Source: Ornithodoros turicata
Taxonomy: Eukaryota > Arthropoda > Arachnida > Ixodida > Argasidae
Assembly: GCF_037126465.1 (NCBI RefSeq)
Contig: NC_088202.1
Span: 125,192,123 to 125,256,122, forward strand
Length of the DNA: 64,000 bases
Reading direction: 5' to 3'
The notes beneath the pieces are model-generated. The model did no database searches, was not told the origin of the DNA, and saw only the letters and a program-made list of their open reading frames with translations. This document shows, piece by piece, positions 33,947 to 43,999 of the stretch (its first letter is position 1; every line of letters starts with the position of its first letter). A program made the translations under genes and the position numbers.

Positions 33947-34670
33947 TAGAGCTGAGCGCAGGAAAGTGAATTCGCACCCACACGCGCAGATGTGCCACCA
34001 GCAATGGCTGCTGCAACACGTAAAGCGGGTATACCAGCGCTACCCGCGGCGCAGTGCGGGAACAGCCGCATTTTACCCGCAACCCACAGCGTTACTGAAT
34101 TTCTACACGCAAACAGGAAAACTACGAAGCGAATCAGCAAAGAGAACGATATCATCCATAATGACTGTTAGTTCTGAGTGTGTCATGGGAGTCTGCGTTG
34201 GAAAACGACCGACTATACTCTACTATACTGTATACTGTTGCTATATATATATATAGAGAGAGAGTTGCGTTGAAAGAAACGAGAGGAATTTCCACGAGCG
34301 CGTGCTGTTTCGCTCAATGTTCGGTGTAGAACTTGTCAGCTATTTAAAGTAAAAGCAAAATGCGCTCCGATGAAAGGTCAAATGACGATGGGGTGTGCGA
34401 AAAAGTTTATTTTGCAAGTAAGTTGAGCAAAAACTGGGGAACATGTAAAAATTAACGAGTAAGAAAGTGTGGTAAAAAGGTCAGTTTAGTGGGTGCGGGT
34501 AATACGGTTTTTACGTCATACGGGTTTACCCGCACTACCCGCAGACGCATTACGGGTACACCCGCAGTTTACCCGCAACCCACACTGACTCTGAACTTTT
34601 ACCCGCAAATTGCAAACAGCGCGGGTATCGGCGGGTAACCGCGGGTATACCCGCATCCGCAAGACTGACT
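33947..34670. mobile_element. Degenerate GCGGGTA-type hAT element(s)
   Basis: The left edge TAGAGCTGAGCGC is the same terminal motif as in the hAT MITE at 26761. TACCCGC/GCGGGTA words cluster at 34025-34085 and 34490-34660. No matching right terminus or target duplication was found, so this is a decayed or truncated relative. A TA/GA microsatellite lies at 34241-34265. Confidence 0.5.
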
Positions 34671-34759
34671 GCTTTCCGGCCCAAATAAGCCGAAGGTCAC
34701 GTCGTTTCTGTGCTCGAGAAGCGCGTTGTTCTGGTTTCAGCTCATTTGCATATCAGAAC

Positions 34760-35440
34760 TTAAAGGGACTATCGCATACGTCCCGGTCAATTCCGAAACT
34801 ATGGTGCCGTTTCACTCCAAATAACGTGGAAAATCCGACGAAAAAAAGGGGAGTAGTTTCTGTGCAGTTTGATGTATTGCATGGCAAGAGCAGAAGGCGA
34901 ATGTTGAGAGTATGCCGGAATTCCCTCTCTGGAAACCGGAGGACACTTCACTCGGACAAAGCCAACCTGGGAGTGGCCGGAGGGCCTCCGGCGACCCAAG
35001 GCCGTCCGCAGGTCGCGGAGAGTCTGTGATCGGCTTGTGGAATGTCACTTGTGGGTTAGCGTCGGACGTGTTCGTACAGCCAGGAGCGTAACAGTGTGTT
35101 CCATACGACATGGTCGCGACAGAACTCACACTGGTAACGAAAGTCGGCCATATTCACCGAGGACCTTTCACTTAGTATTGCTGTGCGAACGCGAAGCAGA
35201 CGAACTCGTAGACAACTGCCTGCGCTGCACCCCCATTTGTGTGCCCGACTTACGTCATCATGATGACACTGTCGCTGGTGCTTCGCAAGCTGCAGAGAGA
35301 GTGGGAGTCTTTAAAACTCGTTAATGTTTTTGTGTAAGCTGTCTTCGGAAGAGCAACTTAGCCAAGTAGACTTTGAAGCGGTGCTGAACATTGCCGTATT
35401 GGTCTCATACACACCTTTCCGGATGCGACATTCCATTTAA
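34760..35440 (-). mobile_element. TTAA-target element carrying a THAP fragment
   Basis: It is bounded by TTAA at 34760-34763 and 35437-35440. The left ~170 bp is homologous to the reverse complement of the right part of the element at 36439-36955 (through the CCCTCTCTGG block). The right ~100 bp matches that element's left end (CTTTCCGGATGCGAC). Between them lies unique sequence with a THAP-like reading frame on the minus strand. It may be a less-deleted relative of the MITE family. Confidence 0.75.
34930..35111 (-). pseudogene. THAP-type zinc finger, N-terminal fragment
   Basis: From an ATG at 35111 the minus strand reads MSYGTHCYAPGCTNTSD, then ANPQVTFHKP. This is the start of a THAP domain: Cys-x4-Cys followed by the FHKP/FHRF block. 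A shift of one frame restores a plausible continuation (LRDLRTALGRRRPSGHSQVG), so a frameshift is likely; the later Cys/His ligand pair is not cleanly present. THAP domains are site-specific DNA binders of some host proteins and of P-type and other transposases. The ATG lies ~330 bp inside the element end, as a first exon would. Confidence 0.6.
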
Positions 35441-36442
35441 AGGGACGGTCTCGTATAGCCGGGGCGATTCCGAAACTTAGCCAAAACTAGTTTCACGAGT
35501 GCTGTACACATACAACCGTCAAAGTTTCATTCGGAATAACCAAGCCGTTTTCGAGGAATTTGTCGAAACGTGCCGTAAGAGCAGACGACGAAAGCTGCGC
35601 CTGTCTCATGCATACGTCACGTATGACGTCGGCCTGCGGGTGCGTCGTCGTTGTCATGGTAATTGTAGCTTGCAGAAGCACCTTGGTTTGAGTAATCCCC
35701 TTTGCTCTCGAAATGGGGACACTCAGGCATATACCTCCGCGAGCGGAGAATCTAGCCCGAGCATTGACTGTAGGGTCTCCCATAATGGGGCGCACAATCG
35801 GATACGTGGAAGCTAAGTCACGTGTTTTCTTTCCGAGAGTATTTAATGCGGTTTTTAAACAAACACGTTCTCCTTCTCCATGTACGACGTCAGCGACACT
35901 TCATTTCGAAGCATGATCAGTGTACAACGGGGAGTGTAATGAAGCGCGCGTAATATATTTTTGGTCGGAGCTGTAATGCGACCACGCGCGCCGATGGCCA
36001 GCGACTTCAGATTTGTGATTGTGGATGGGGGTGTTCTAGACTTTTAACTTGTTTCTGAGGGTTAACATAGTTGTCCTGAACCACCATGCTTGCCACTACT
36101 TAGAATGCGCGTTTTTCACCTGAGAACTGAAAGAAAATGTACGAGAGTTGCCGCGGTGCCCAGTAACTTTTGAAAGTCGTCTGCTCACGCCGATGCCCTA
36201 GCACGCGCCAAAGCAGACGGTTTCTGTATCCTATCACGGACTTACCCGCAGGGCGACGTGGCCGTCCTTATTGTTGCCAACACAGATCGCGGCGTGCTCT
36301 GCAATCTTTATCGATTTAATTCGGTTATTTAATAACTGTGGCATGTTTTGTCGGGAAAATTAGCAGCAATCCATTTTCAACAAAGGGCAATCGAATGGTA
36401 CACATTATGAAAGGGGCAGGGGGTACGAGACCGTCCCTTTAA
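35437..36442. mobile_element. TTAA-target element, GGGACGGTCTCGTA ends
   Basis: The ends TTAAAGGGACGGTCTCGTA and TACGAGACCGTCCCTTTAA are perfect inverted repeats. The terminal subfamily differs from its neighbours (TCTCGTA instead of TCGCATCC). It shares its left TTAA with the preceding element and its right TTAA with the next one. Interior frames (35493-35816) have no domain that I recognise. Length about 1 kb. Confidence 0.85.
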
Positions 36443-36955
36443 AGGGACGGTCGCATCCGGAAACCCATCTATGAAACGGATACCATTATGTTCGGCATCA
36501 TCCGCAATCTACTTAGCTAATTCTTTCGTCCTAAAAGTGTTTTGATATTAAATAAATGTATTGTAAAAGTCAGCTCTGCTTCCGCGACCGCAGAAGCTCC
36601 GGCGGCTGATGATACTCCCTTAGCGGAGGAGTGAGAGGGCGGCGCTCAGAGGAGGGAAAGGCGCCATCCAGATGCCACGTAACTCTGAGACGCCCGCAAG
36701 GCTGTGTCATTCCTTTTCATAAGGTCGTGCCCTGATTGGTTCTTAGGGAGTGACGTTTTCTCGTTTTCCAAGAGAGAGAAATCCGGAACAGTCTCAACAT
36801 GCATCGTCTGCTCTCGTCATGTACTCCGTCGAATAACAGCCAAACTGCGCCACTATTTCGCGTGGGTTTTTGGATACTGTGGTCAGTGGTCCACGAGGAA
36901 TAAAATGACACTATGGTTTCGAAATCGACTGGAACGGATGCGACCGTCCCTTTAA
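36439..36955. mobile_element. TTAA-target MITE (GGGACGGTCGCATCC family)
   Basis: It is flanked by TTAA at 36439-36442 and 36952-36955. The inverted ends are AAAGGGACGGTCGCATCC and GGATGCGACCGTCCCTTT. The family also includes 26203-26736, parts of 34760-35440 and 41210-41696. It contains a GC-rich centre at about 36570-36710. The long minus-strand frame from 36717 to 37334 is a shadow running across the element boundary. Confidence 0.88.
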
Positions 36956-36959
36956 AGGC

Positions 36960-37386
36960 GGGTACCCACTGCCGGCACCCGCTCCCGTTAGTCGAAACGG
37001 CGACCGGAGAAAGGCAAGAGTCGCCACACTCAGGGCACCCGACGGTCGCCGTAATCTCGAGGTATCTCGACGAGAGCGAGACTTGAGCCACTTTCGTCTC
37101 CGCTGTGGTTGGAGAGGAAAGCACAGCGGCTGTCCGGCCAGCCGCTGTGCTTTCCTCTCCAACCGCCTTGGAAGAAAACGAAGTTCTCGCCACAATCAAC
37201 GTGCTTCTGTTGGCACCACTGATCTCGATTGTAAAAGGCTGGATCGCGGATGGGGAGCGCGAGCGTGAAGAAACCGGCCGCCATCTTACTGTACCCACAG
37301 CAGTCGCCGCAGCGATCATGGCAACTTCTTGCAATTACGGTCGTACCAACCGTACTGGCAAGGTTACGGGGCCTAAATTTATACAG
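36960..37386 (+). other. GC-rich segment with a possible first exon
   Basis: A CpG-rich segment holds GGCCGCCATCTTACTG (a YY1-like promoter word) and, at 37318, an ATG in good context (ATCATGG). A 23-codon frame follows and ends exactly at CAG|GTGAGT (37384-37392), a strong splice donor. No downstream exon could be joined in frame. Part of the segment (37205-37300) is also repeated in opposite orientation at 40840-40935, so this may be transposon sequence rather than a host gene. Confidence 0.25.
37108..37163. repeat. Perfect 25-bp-arm hairpin
   Basis: The arm begins GTTGGAGAGGAAAGCACAGC and is followed, after a 6-base loop TCCGGC, by its exact complement ending GCTTTCCTCTCCAAC. There are no mismatches in 25 bp. 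Confidence 0.92.
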
Positions 37387-37906
37387 GTGAGTCACTCTTC
37401 ATCAAGGAATAAATAGGCGTCCATTCTGTATATTTAGTTGACCATTATGAAGTGTTTTTTTGCCCAAAACGAGCACTGGATGCAGGCTGCTTGATCGCTC
37501 TTCCGACGTTCAATCGAGCACACTTGCATTTTACCCGGCGGCAAATACAGTTTGAGTGCATAATATGCTTGAAAGAACATGTTACACTACACAGGTAGTT
37601 TTGTCATCAATATATGTGCGAGCACTCGAGCGCTTTTTTGCATGCATTGCTAGCATGGTACACGGTGTTCTCTGCGGAAGCAAGTGCCACATTCATTTCT
37701 TTGAATTACCTTCGCGCACAAGTTCGGTATTACGTCATAATGAGACCACGATTGTCACCTTTTTTCATGTATTGGTATTGTTTTGTGCCTTGGTTTGATT
37801 TGTGACAAAGAAACTACGTAACGGTGGTGTGGCGCGACTTCAATAACGCCTTTGTGTCTGAGCTGTATCGTCAGCTTGTTACGATAGTAATAATTTGTAG
37901 CGTGTC

Positions 37907-38170
37907 GTGCTATTTGTAGCAGTTTTTAAGGCAAAAGTGGTCTCTCAATACAGGTTTCGTCATGAGGGCTACCCAGTGAATAATCTGTGCAGTGTGATAC
38001 GGCTGGGTGTACAGGTAAGCATCACGTTGCTCATCCACTGGTTTCTACTTTACAGGAAGGAACAACCTCAGTGCACGCACTGTGGTTAGCCTCTCTCAGT
38101 TTTGCATATTTTCTTACATGTTCACATCAGAAACACACCTTAGACTTTAGGCTCCTTCACCCAGCAATAT
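37907..38170 (+). pseudogene. LINE ORF2 C-terminal fragment
   Basis: One frame reads VIRLGVQVSITLLIHWFLLY, then RKEQPQCTHCG, a TAG stop at 38087-38089, then PLSVLHIFLTCSHQKH. This follows the tick non-LTR ORF2 tail: an IRLRxGH.x.LTHGxLL segment, a CxHCG pair, and an L.V.HIL..C.H block. Stops and substitutions show it is dead. It was first considered as exons because CAG|GTAAGC lies inside it, but the protein pattern fits better. Confidence 0.6.
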
Positions 38171-38761
38171 AATAATTAGAGATTATAATTCTTTTTAGAA
38201 GAGTTCCCCATATTCTTTTGAGAATAGTTTTTAATCTTTTTAATTTTTAGAAGGATACAGGGATTGTAAACCATGTTTTAAACTGATGTTTTAACATTTG
38301 TCCAATGCATTTATTAAACAACATATTCATTTTTAACTCGTTGCACCCAAACCAATGTTTTGATGTATTATTTCCTTTGTTGTCGATGCACCATAAAAAT
38401 TGGAATAATCATCATCAATGCAGGTTACTTCACAGCTGCCTCGACATACTCAAGAAATGGGTGCAGAACCTGCGTAATGCCCACAAACCTTGACTACCAC
38501 AGCACCTCCAGAAAGTAAAGGCATATGTGTCACATGGGATTTTTAAAGGCATTCACAGTATATAATACCTTGTATGAACTGTTGTAGATCTAAGCAGCCT
38601 CTACAGTACTCAGAAGTTACTTGTCAGGGAACTGTGATAATTGTTTCAGTTAATAGGCATGCACATATATGCTATAAGAAGAAATTTATTTATTGAGAAC
38701 GCACTTCTCTGGCTACTCATGTTGTTTACATCTACTGTTGATCACATTCATTTATCGCATG

Positions 38762-39462
38762 CAGTGAAACTTTCCTATGTTGGACACCACGGTGCAGCAG
38801 AAGCGTGTCCTACTTATAGAGGTGTCCGAGTTACAGAATATGAGGGAAACAAAAAATGGAAAAGATCACAGCTGCCAGAAATGTCCCCCTTCTTCAATTT
38901 ATGGTCCTGAGTGGTACCTGGTGGCAGTGGTACCTCTACCCACTCTTCACTGATAATTATTACTGATTTTAGTAGATTCAATTCTGTTCAGATTCCACTC
39001 AATGGCATTACCTCTGGAGCTTTTTGAGCAGCGATGACGTGTCTCTGAAGCGTCAGCCCACTTTTCGTTGCTTTGGTGCAGTGTGCGTTCAAAGGCTCTA
39101 GACAAACCGAAGAAAAATGCTCACACATAGAATTACGATGTACACTGACAGCACTTGTTTTTGGACTCGGAAAAACTAAAGCAACAAAATTCTGGGACCA
39201 GTATAGGGAAAAAAAGTGGCGAAAGTCAAGGCCACTGGCTCGTTTTGGGTATTTTTGGTGCAAAGATGGGCCGGTAATTTGGCCAGGGTTTTGTCCGACT
39301 TAGCAGGGAAAAACCTGTCCAACTTACGAGATAGGGAGGTGTCCGATATAGAGAATTTCGTCCCCGTGTAGTTTCAATGGGAGCCTGCCCGTGCAATGAA
39401 ATCTTGTCCAACATGGGGAGTTGTCCGAGGTAAGGAGGTGTCCGACTTTGGAGGTTTTACTG
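38762..39462. mobile_element. pogo/Tigger MITE, copy 1
   Basis: The ends CAGTGAAACTTTCCTATGTT and GAGGTTTTACTG resemble Tigger termini (CAGT.AAACCT.., with a GGACACC block just inside). The right end is followed by TA. It is 701 bp, exactly the length of the copy at 59436-60136, to which it is aligned throughout. It has no coding capacity; the frames at 38988-39303 are shadows. Confidence 0.85.
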
Positions 39463-39464
39463 TA

Positions 39465-40730
39465 TTATATTCTTATGTATTATTATTATATTATCACATA
39501 TTCGATCACATTAAATTTAAAATTTAGCATACATGAGAAAATATCAGGAGGGGAGTTGCTATTCATTGCTCATTCCAACCTAAAATTGAGAGAGCGTACC
39601 TGACCATTGTCATTCCTAAAATATATATTGCCATTGTAGCAAGGTCACAAAACAATAAATGTAGTCTTTTGCGACCTCCCTGCACGTTCATTGTATCCTG
39701 AAACGCATAAGTGCAAGAAATAAATCTTGAACTTGAATAAACTTGACATAAAATGTTGAGTAATCTAATGAATGATATAAAATATTAAATACACTTGAAC
39801 TCGTATATTCTCTTTACTTATCATCAGTGATCTTCATTACAAAAGCATATCGTGTTAGACTTTTTTTGTTTGCGTTTCACAGACTGGGTACACGAGGGCC
39901 AAAATGACAAAATCACAACTGTTTCAAGCTCCAAATAGTCCTGTTGCAATTTGAAGACCATACGTGGAGCTGCATTTTTTGGAACATGCTCCACATAACA
40001 CGCATGACAAAGTCAGCACTGGATAGCAGGACCCCGTCCCCAAGCAGCTTTTCTCACGCTGCACTTGTATTCAACAAAAGCATGTGAGTACTGGAGAAGG
40101 ACATTCAGTTTGGCACAACCGCGCCTGCAAATAATCAGAACAAATAAAGGAAGAAGCAAACAAACATAGAAGGACTGTACTTCAAAAAGAGATAAGTCCT
40201 GTGTCTCAAGGAGGTGTTACCACTTTCTAAGCAACTTAATTGATTAAGCTTACATCACTACCTGATTAACTGTCCTAACGAGTGTGATCTAATTGCGTGA
40301 AGTAATTATTTGGGCTGCTTCGGTGTGTCCATATTTGCGAGGCAAAGCACCCCTGTCGTTTACTAAAAGACTCTTTCTAAGGCGATGCTTGATATAAATC
40401 ATACTAAACGCATACACGGCTAAAACAACGGCTGTGATTCTACAGAATGATCTCTTCCTGCCATGCGAGTATATCTTTTCCCGGACCGTTCTTTATGCAA
40501 CAATTTTTGTCCAGAACGCAGTACGGGATATTATATACATGGTTGTTGTTAACCTCAAGTCGTTTCTTATTGAAATATTGGCTGGGAAACGTGCTGTAGT
40601 ACAATCCCCAGCGCTGCACTGCAGTGACGGTCTAGTTTCGGAATGCAAAACATAACGTAATTAAGAATCGAACGACAGGACACCTGTGAAACACTGTTAG
40701 GATACATCAGTACACTGGCACCTTACAAAA
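39465..40730. other. No gene seen
   Basis: AT-rich sequence with no gene recognised. The frame at 40434-40655 has no domain. Confidence 0.5.
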
Positions 40731-40789
40731 TTGTGTGATGACAAACAACGACCAATGCTTGCAGCGCAATAAATACTCACAATCTCTGT

Positions 40790-40990
40790 TGCCTCCCATT
40801 GTTTTCTATGGGCACACACAGCACTTTAGGGCCCACCAACATGGCGGCCCGAAGGCACGCCTCTTTCCCACGAGCCCCTCTCCCATGCGCGATCCAGTCT
40901 TTATACATAGAGATCAGTGGTTGGCACTGGCGTCAATACTTCGGAAAAGATGTTCAGAGCAGGCACTCCGCAAAACGCGGTGTCACTCTT
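40790..40990 (+). repeat. Repeat sharing CGCGATCCAG..GAGATCAGTGG with 37205-37300
   Basis: AACATGGCGGCCC, then CGCGATCCAGTCTTTATACA, then GAGATCAGTGGTTGGCA, corresponds in order to the reverse complement of 37205-37300. The ATGGCGGC core is a YY1-like word. It probably belongs to a dispersed element of unknown class. Confidence 0.5.
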
Positions 40991-41007
40991 TCCCTCTGTG
41001 TTAATTC

Positions 41008-41160
41008 TTAATTAACCCTATATTTTCTTATTAATTCCCACGTCGACTCCTTCGCGCGTATATCTTTGTAGCTCGGGTCACTTTTGTCGTAGAGATTTCT
41101 GAAGTTCTTAACCACCTCCAGCAGCAATTCCATGTCACGATCTTCCGTGGCGCACGACAT
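41008..41160 (-). pseudogene. MADF-domain N-terminal fragment
   Basis: From an ATG at 41160 the minus strand reads MSCATEDRDMELLLEVVKNF, then RNLYDKSDPSYKDIRAKEST, then WE. This is the first half of a MADF (Myb/SANT-like) DNA-binding domain: a leucine/valine helix, an LYD.SD..YKD.R.K...W.E pattern with the characteristic aromatic and Trp residues. The frame ends at TAA 41008-41010 and the second half (C..RW..LR..Y) is missing. There is no GT donor at the break. MADF proteins are host transcription factors or accessory proteins of PIF/Harbinger transposons. Confidence 0.65.
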
Positions 41161-41209
41161 TGAGATGACAGCGAAAGCGGCGTGTTCACCACGTGGGTAA
41201 TGTGGAGAA

Positions 41210-41696
41210 AAACAATAGGCCGCGTCCGGAACCGCAAACAGACGCCTTGCTCTCCTTTAGCACAATTGGTTGGTCATCACCCGCACGACGACGTCAGTCG
41301 CGCAAAGAACGGCTGCTGGGACGGCGCCGGAGAACGGGCCTCCGGTGTTTCCCAATTGACGTTTCTGCTGTTGCGGGCGCTGTTCCGGGCTCCCACCCGG
41401 CAGTGGGACAGCGCCCTAACTCTATGAGACGCCCGCACGGCCGCGGCATTCCTTTTCTCAAGGTCGCGCATTCAATGGTTGTTATAGAGAGTCACGTTTT
41501 CTGGTTGGTCCAGAGAGGGAATTCGGCAATACTCTCAAAATTTTGCGCCGACTCTTGTCATGTATTCCGTCGAATAACAGTCAATCTACGTCACTTTTTC
41601 GCATGGGATTTTCGATACCGTGGTCAGTGGTCCTGGAGAACTAAAATGACACTATGGTTTTGAAATCGACTGGAACGGATGTGACCGTCCTTTTAA
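41210..41696. mobile_element. TTAA-target MITE, diverged copy
   Basis: The right part (41455-41696) matches the element at 36439-36955 almost continuously: CATTCCTTTTCTCAAGGTCG, ACACTATGGTTTTGAAATCG and GGATGTGACCGTCCTTTTAA, ending in TTAA at 41693-41696. The left end is more diverged; GGCCGCGTCCGGAACC near 41218 corresponds to GGTCGCATCCGGAAAC. The 156-codon frame across it is a shadow. Confidence 0.7.
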
Positions 41697-41888
41697 GTGT
41701 GCTTACTGAAAACGGTTACGATACGGTTAAATACGGTAAGCATACGGTTACGAGGGGAGAGCCGGCGCCCTTTGTCAAATGTGAAGGCATACTTACAAAA
41801 AGGAAGTCGCTTCTTGCATCATACCTCATCCATACGGCGCATCGCCTACTGGTCCGTCGTCCTATCCACCACCGTTCAGCACGCTCAA

Positions 41889-41978
41889 TGCACGCTCAAG
41901 AACGAGTCACTTTGAGACCAGGCTTTGAGTGGCTCTCAAACTCCCTTGGTCTCAAAGTGACTCGTTCTTGAGCGTGCA
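41889..41978. repeat. Perfect 32-bp-arm hairpin
   Basis: The arm TGCACGCTCAAGAACGAGTC then ACTTTGAGACCA (41889-41920) is exactly complementary to 41947-41978. The 26-base spacer contains a further partial complement (CTTTGAG/CTCAAA). Confidence 0.92.
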
Positions 41979-42283
41979 TTCCATATGCTGCTCCTAGGCG
42001 ATTGTCCCGTTTGATTCATGCCGTGTTCCTCTTGAATGTGAACAAGCAAAGCGTCCACTGCAGACACGCAACACTTCTGAATGTACCATACGACGTCCAT
42101 CGACGCGGTTCTCCGTTGACCCTCGGGATCGATATTTCTACAACCGAAGATACCTTAAGGGCACCGTAAAGCATTTGAGGTGCAATCTTACCAAATGAGT
42201 TCGTTCAATACCGTACCTTCAGGACTCTGACATCACAATTTCCACCCTAATCACGCTCGTAGTGTTAAGAAAATAAAAAAGAG

Positions 42284-43895
42284 AATTGCGGGCAACACTG
42301 TGCCAAAGTATAGACGTCAACTTCGCGTTGCCCGTCAAGTACGGGAGCGAAACTACATCGCATCGCACAACACTGGGTCCAACACAGCGGAATCCAAGGC
42401 GCGCCGCGTCGAAACCAAAATCACAACAAAAAATGCTGGATACATGACAGCCAGTGCTGCCCGCTTAAATAAGTGTTGTTTCACACCAGGCGTCTCCTCG
42501 ACCCATTTTATCGCAATTTCCGTAAAAAATGAAAAAAAAAACATAGAGCGACATGTCACGGGTGTTTAAAATTTTTTTTTTAATTCGCAGCAAAAAAATG
42601 TTGGATACATGACAGCCAGTGTTGCCCGCTAACATAAGGCTTGTTTCACACCAGACGTCGCCTCGCTCATTTTATCGCAATTTCCACAACAAAAATTTGA
42701 GAGAGACATGTCACGTGGGTTCACAAAAATAACAAAAAATACTGGATACATCATAACCAGTTTACCCGCTAAAATGAGAGTTGTTTCACACCAGGTGTCG
42801 GCTCGACCCATGTTATCGCAATTTCCACAACAAATTAAAAAAATTAGAGCGACGTGTCAGGTAACTCAAAAGAATAAAAAAATTCACGCACAAAAAAATG
42901 CTGGATACATGACAGCCAGTGCTGCCCGCTTAAATGAGGGTTGTTTCACACCAGGCGTCGCCTCTACCCATTTTATCGCAATTTCCGCAAAAATGTAAAA
43001 AAAACTTAGAACGAAATGTCACGGGTGTTTAAAAAAATTTAAATTCGCAGCAAAAAATGCTGGATACATGACAGCCAGTGTTGCCCGCTAGAATATGGGT
43101 TGTTTCACACCACACGTCGCCTCGTTCATTTTATCGTCATTTCCACAACAAAAATTTGAGAGAGACATGTCACGTGTGTTTAAAAAAATCACAAAAAAAT
43201 ACTGGATACATCATAACCAGTCTTACCCGCTAAAATGAGGGTTGTTTCACACCAGGCGTCGCCGCCACCCATTTTCTCGATATTTCCACAACAAATTTTA
43301 AAACAATTTGAGCGACATGTCACGTACATTAAAAAAAAAACACAAAAAATGCTCAATACATGACAGGCAGTGTTGCCTACTAAAATGAGGGTTGTTTCAC
43401 ACCATGCGTCTCCTCGACCCATTTTATCGCAATTAACACAACAAACTAAAAAAAATTACGGCGACATGCCACGTGTGTTTAAAAAAATCACAACAAGAAA
43501 CTGGATTCATGATAGCTAGTGTTACTCGCTAAAATCGGGGTTGTTTCACACCCGACGTCGCCTCGACCCATTTTGTCGCAATTTCCACAACAAACAATTT
43601 TTTTTAGAGCGACATGTCATGTGTGCTAAAAGAATCACATCAGAAACAAAGTGCTGGAGACAAGAGAGCCAGCGTTGCCCGCTAAAGTGAGGATTGTTTC
43701 ACACCGGACGTCGCCTCAACCCAATTTATTGCAATCACGTCTGTTAAAAAAAATTCACAACAAAAAATGCTGGATAAAGTCAGCCAGTGTTGCCCGTTAA
43801 AAATGAGCGTTGTTTCACACCAGGCGTCGCCTCGACCCATTTTATCGCAATTCCACAACAAACTAAAAAAATTTTGAGTGACATGTCACGTATGT
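42284..43895 (+). repeat. Satellite array, ~150-bp unit with 3-unit higher order
   Basis: About ten units start at CTGGATACATGACAGCCAGT or variants near 42434, 42601, 42742, 42901, 43060, 43201, 43351, 43501, 43652 and 43769. Each contains TTGTTTCACACCAGGCGTCG, CCATTTTATCGCAATTTCC and GCGACATGTCACG. Units 1-3 and 4-6 pair by shared variants (for example CATCATAACCAG at 42742 and 43201), giving a ~460-bp higher-order repeat. The last unit is shortened. The frames inside follow the period and are not genes. Confidence 0.92.
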
Positions 43896-43999
43896 GCTAT
43901 GCTGCTCTTTATAAGCAACGAGCTCTTAAATGACACCAAGCATGTAGGCTGCTTGCTTGTTGTTTTACAGCACCTTTAAATTACGCACAGTTAGTAACA

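Noticed and set aside
36717..37334. 205-codon minus-strand frame as a protein gene
   Set aside because: It crosses from a TTAA MITE into a hairpin and GC-rich repeat; no domain is present and the open frame follows from repeat composition.
37920..38014. Apparent internal exon (TAG|CAG... to ...CAG|GTAAGC) that could follow the candidate exon at 37318-37386
   Set aside because: The phases do not join in frame without a stop, and the continuous frame matches the C-terminal tail of a LINE ORF2.
41193..41663. 156-codon plus-strand frame as a gene
   Set aside because: It lies within a diverged copy of the TTAA MITE family, and its sequence is homologous to non-coding copies.
42284..43895. CRISPR-like repeat array
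   Set aside because: The units are ~150 bp, contiguous and diverged, with no short constant repeat and unique spacers; this is a eukaryotic satellite.
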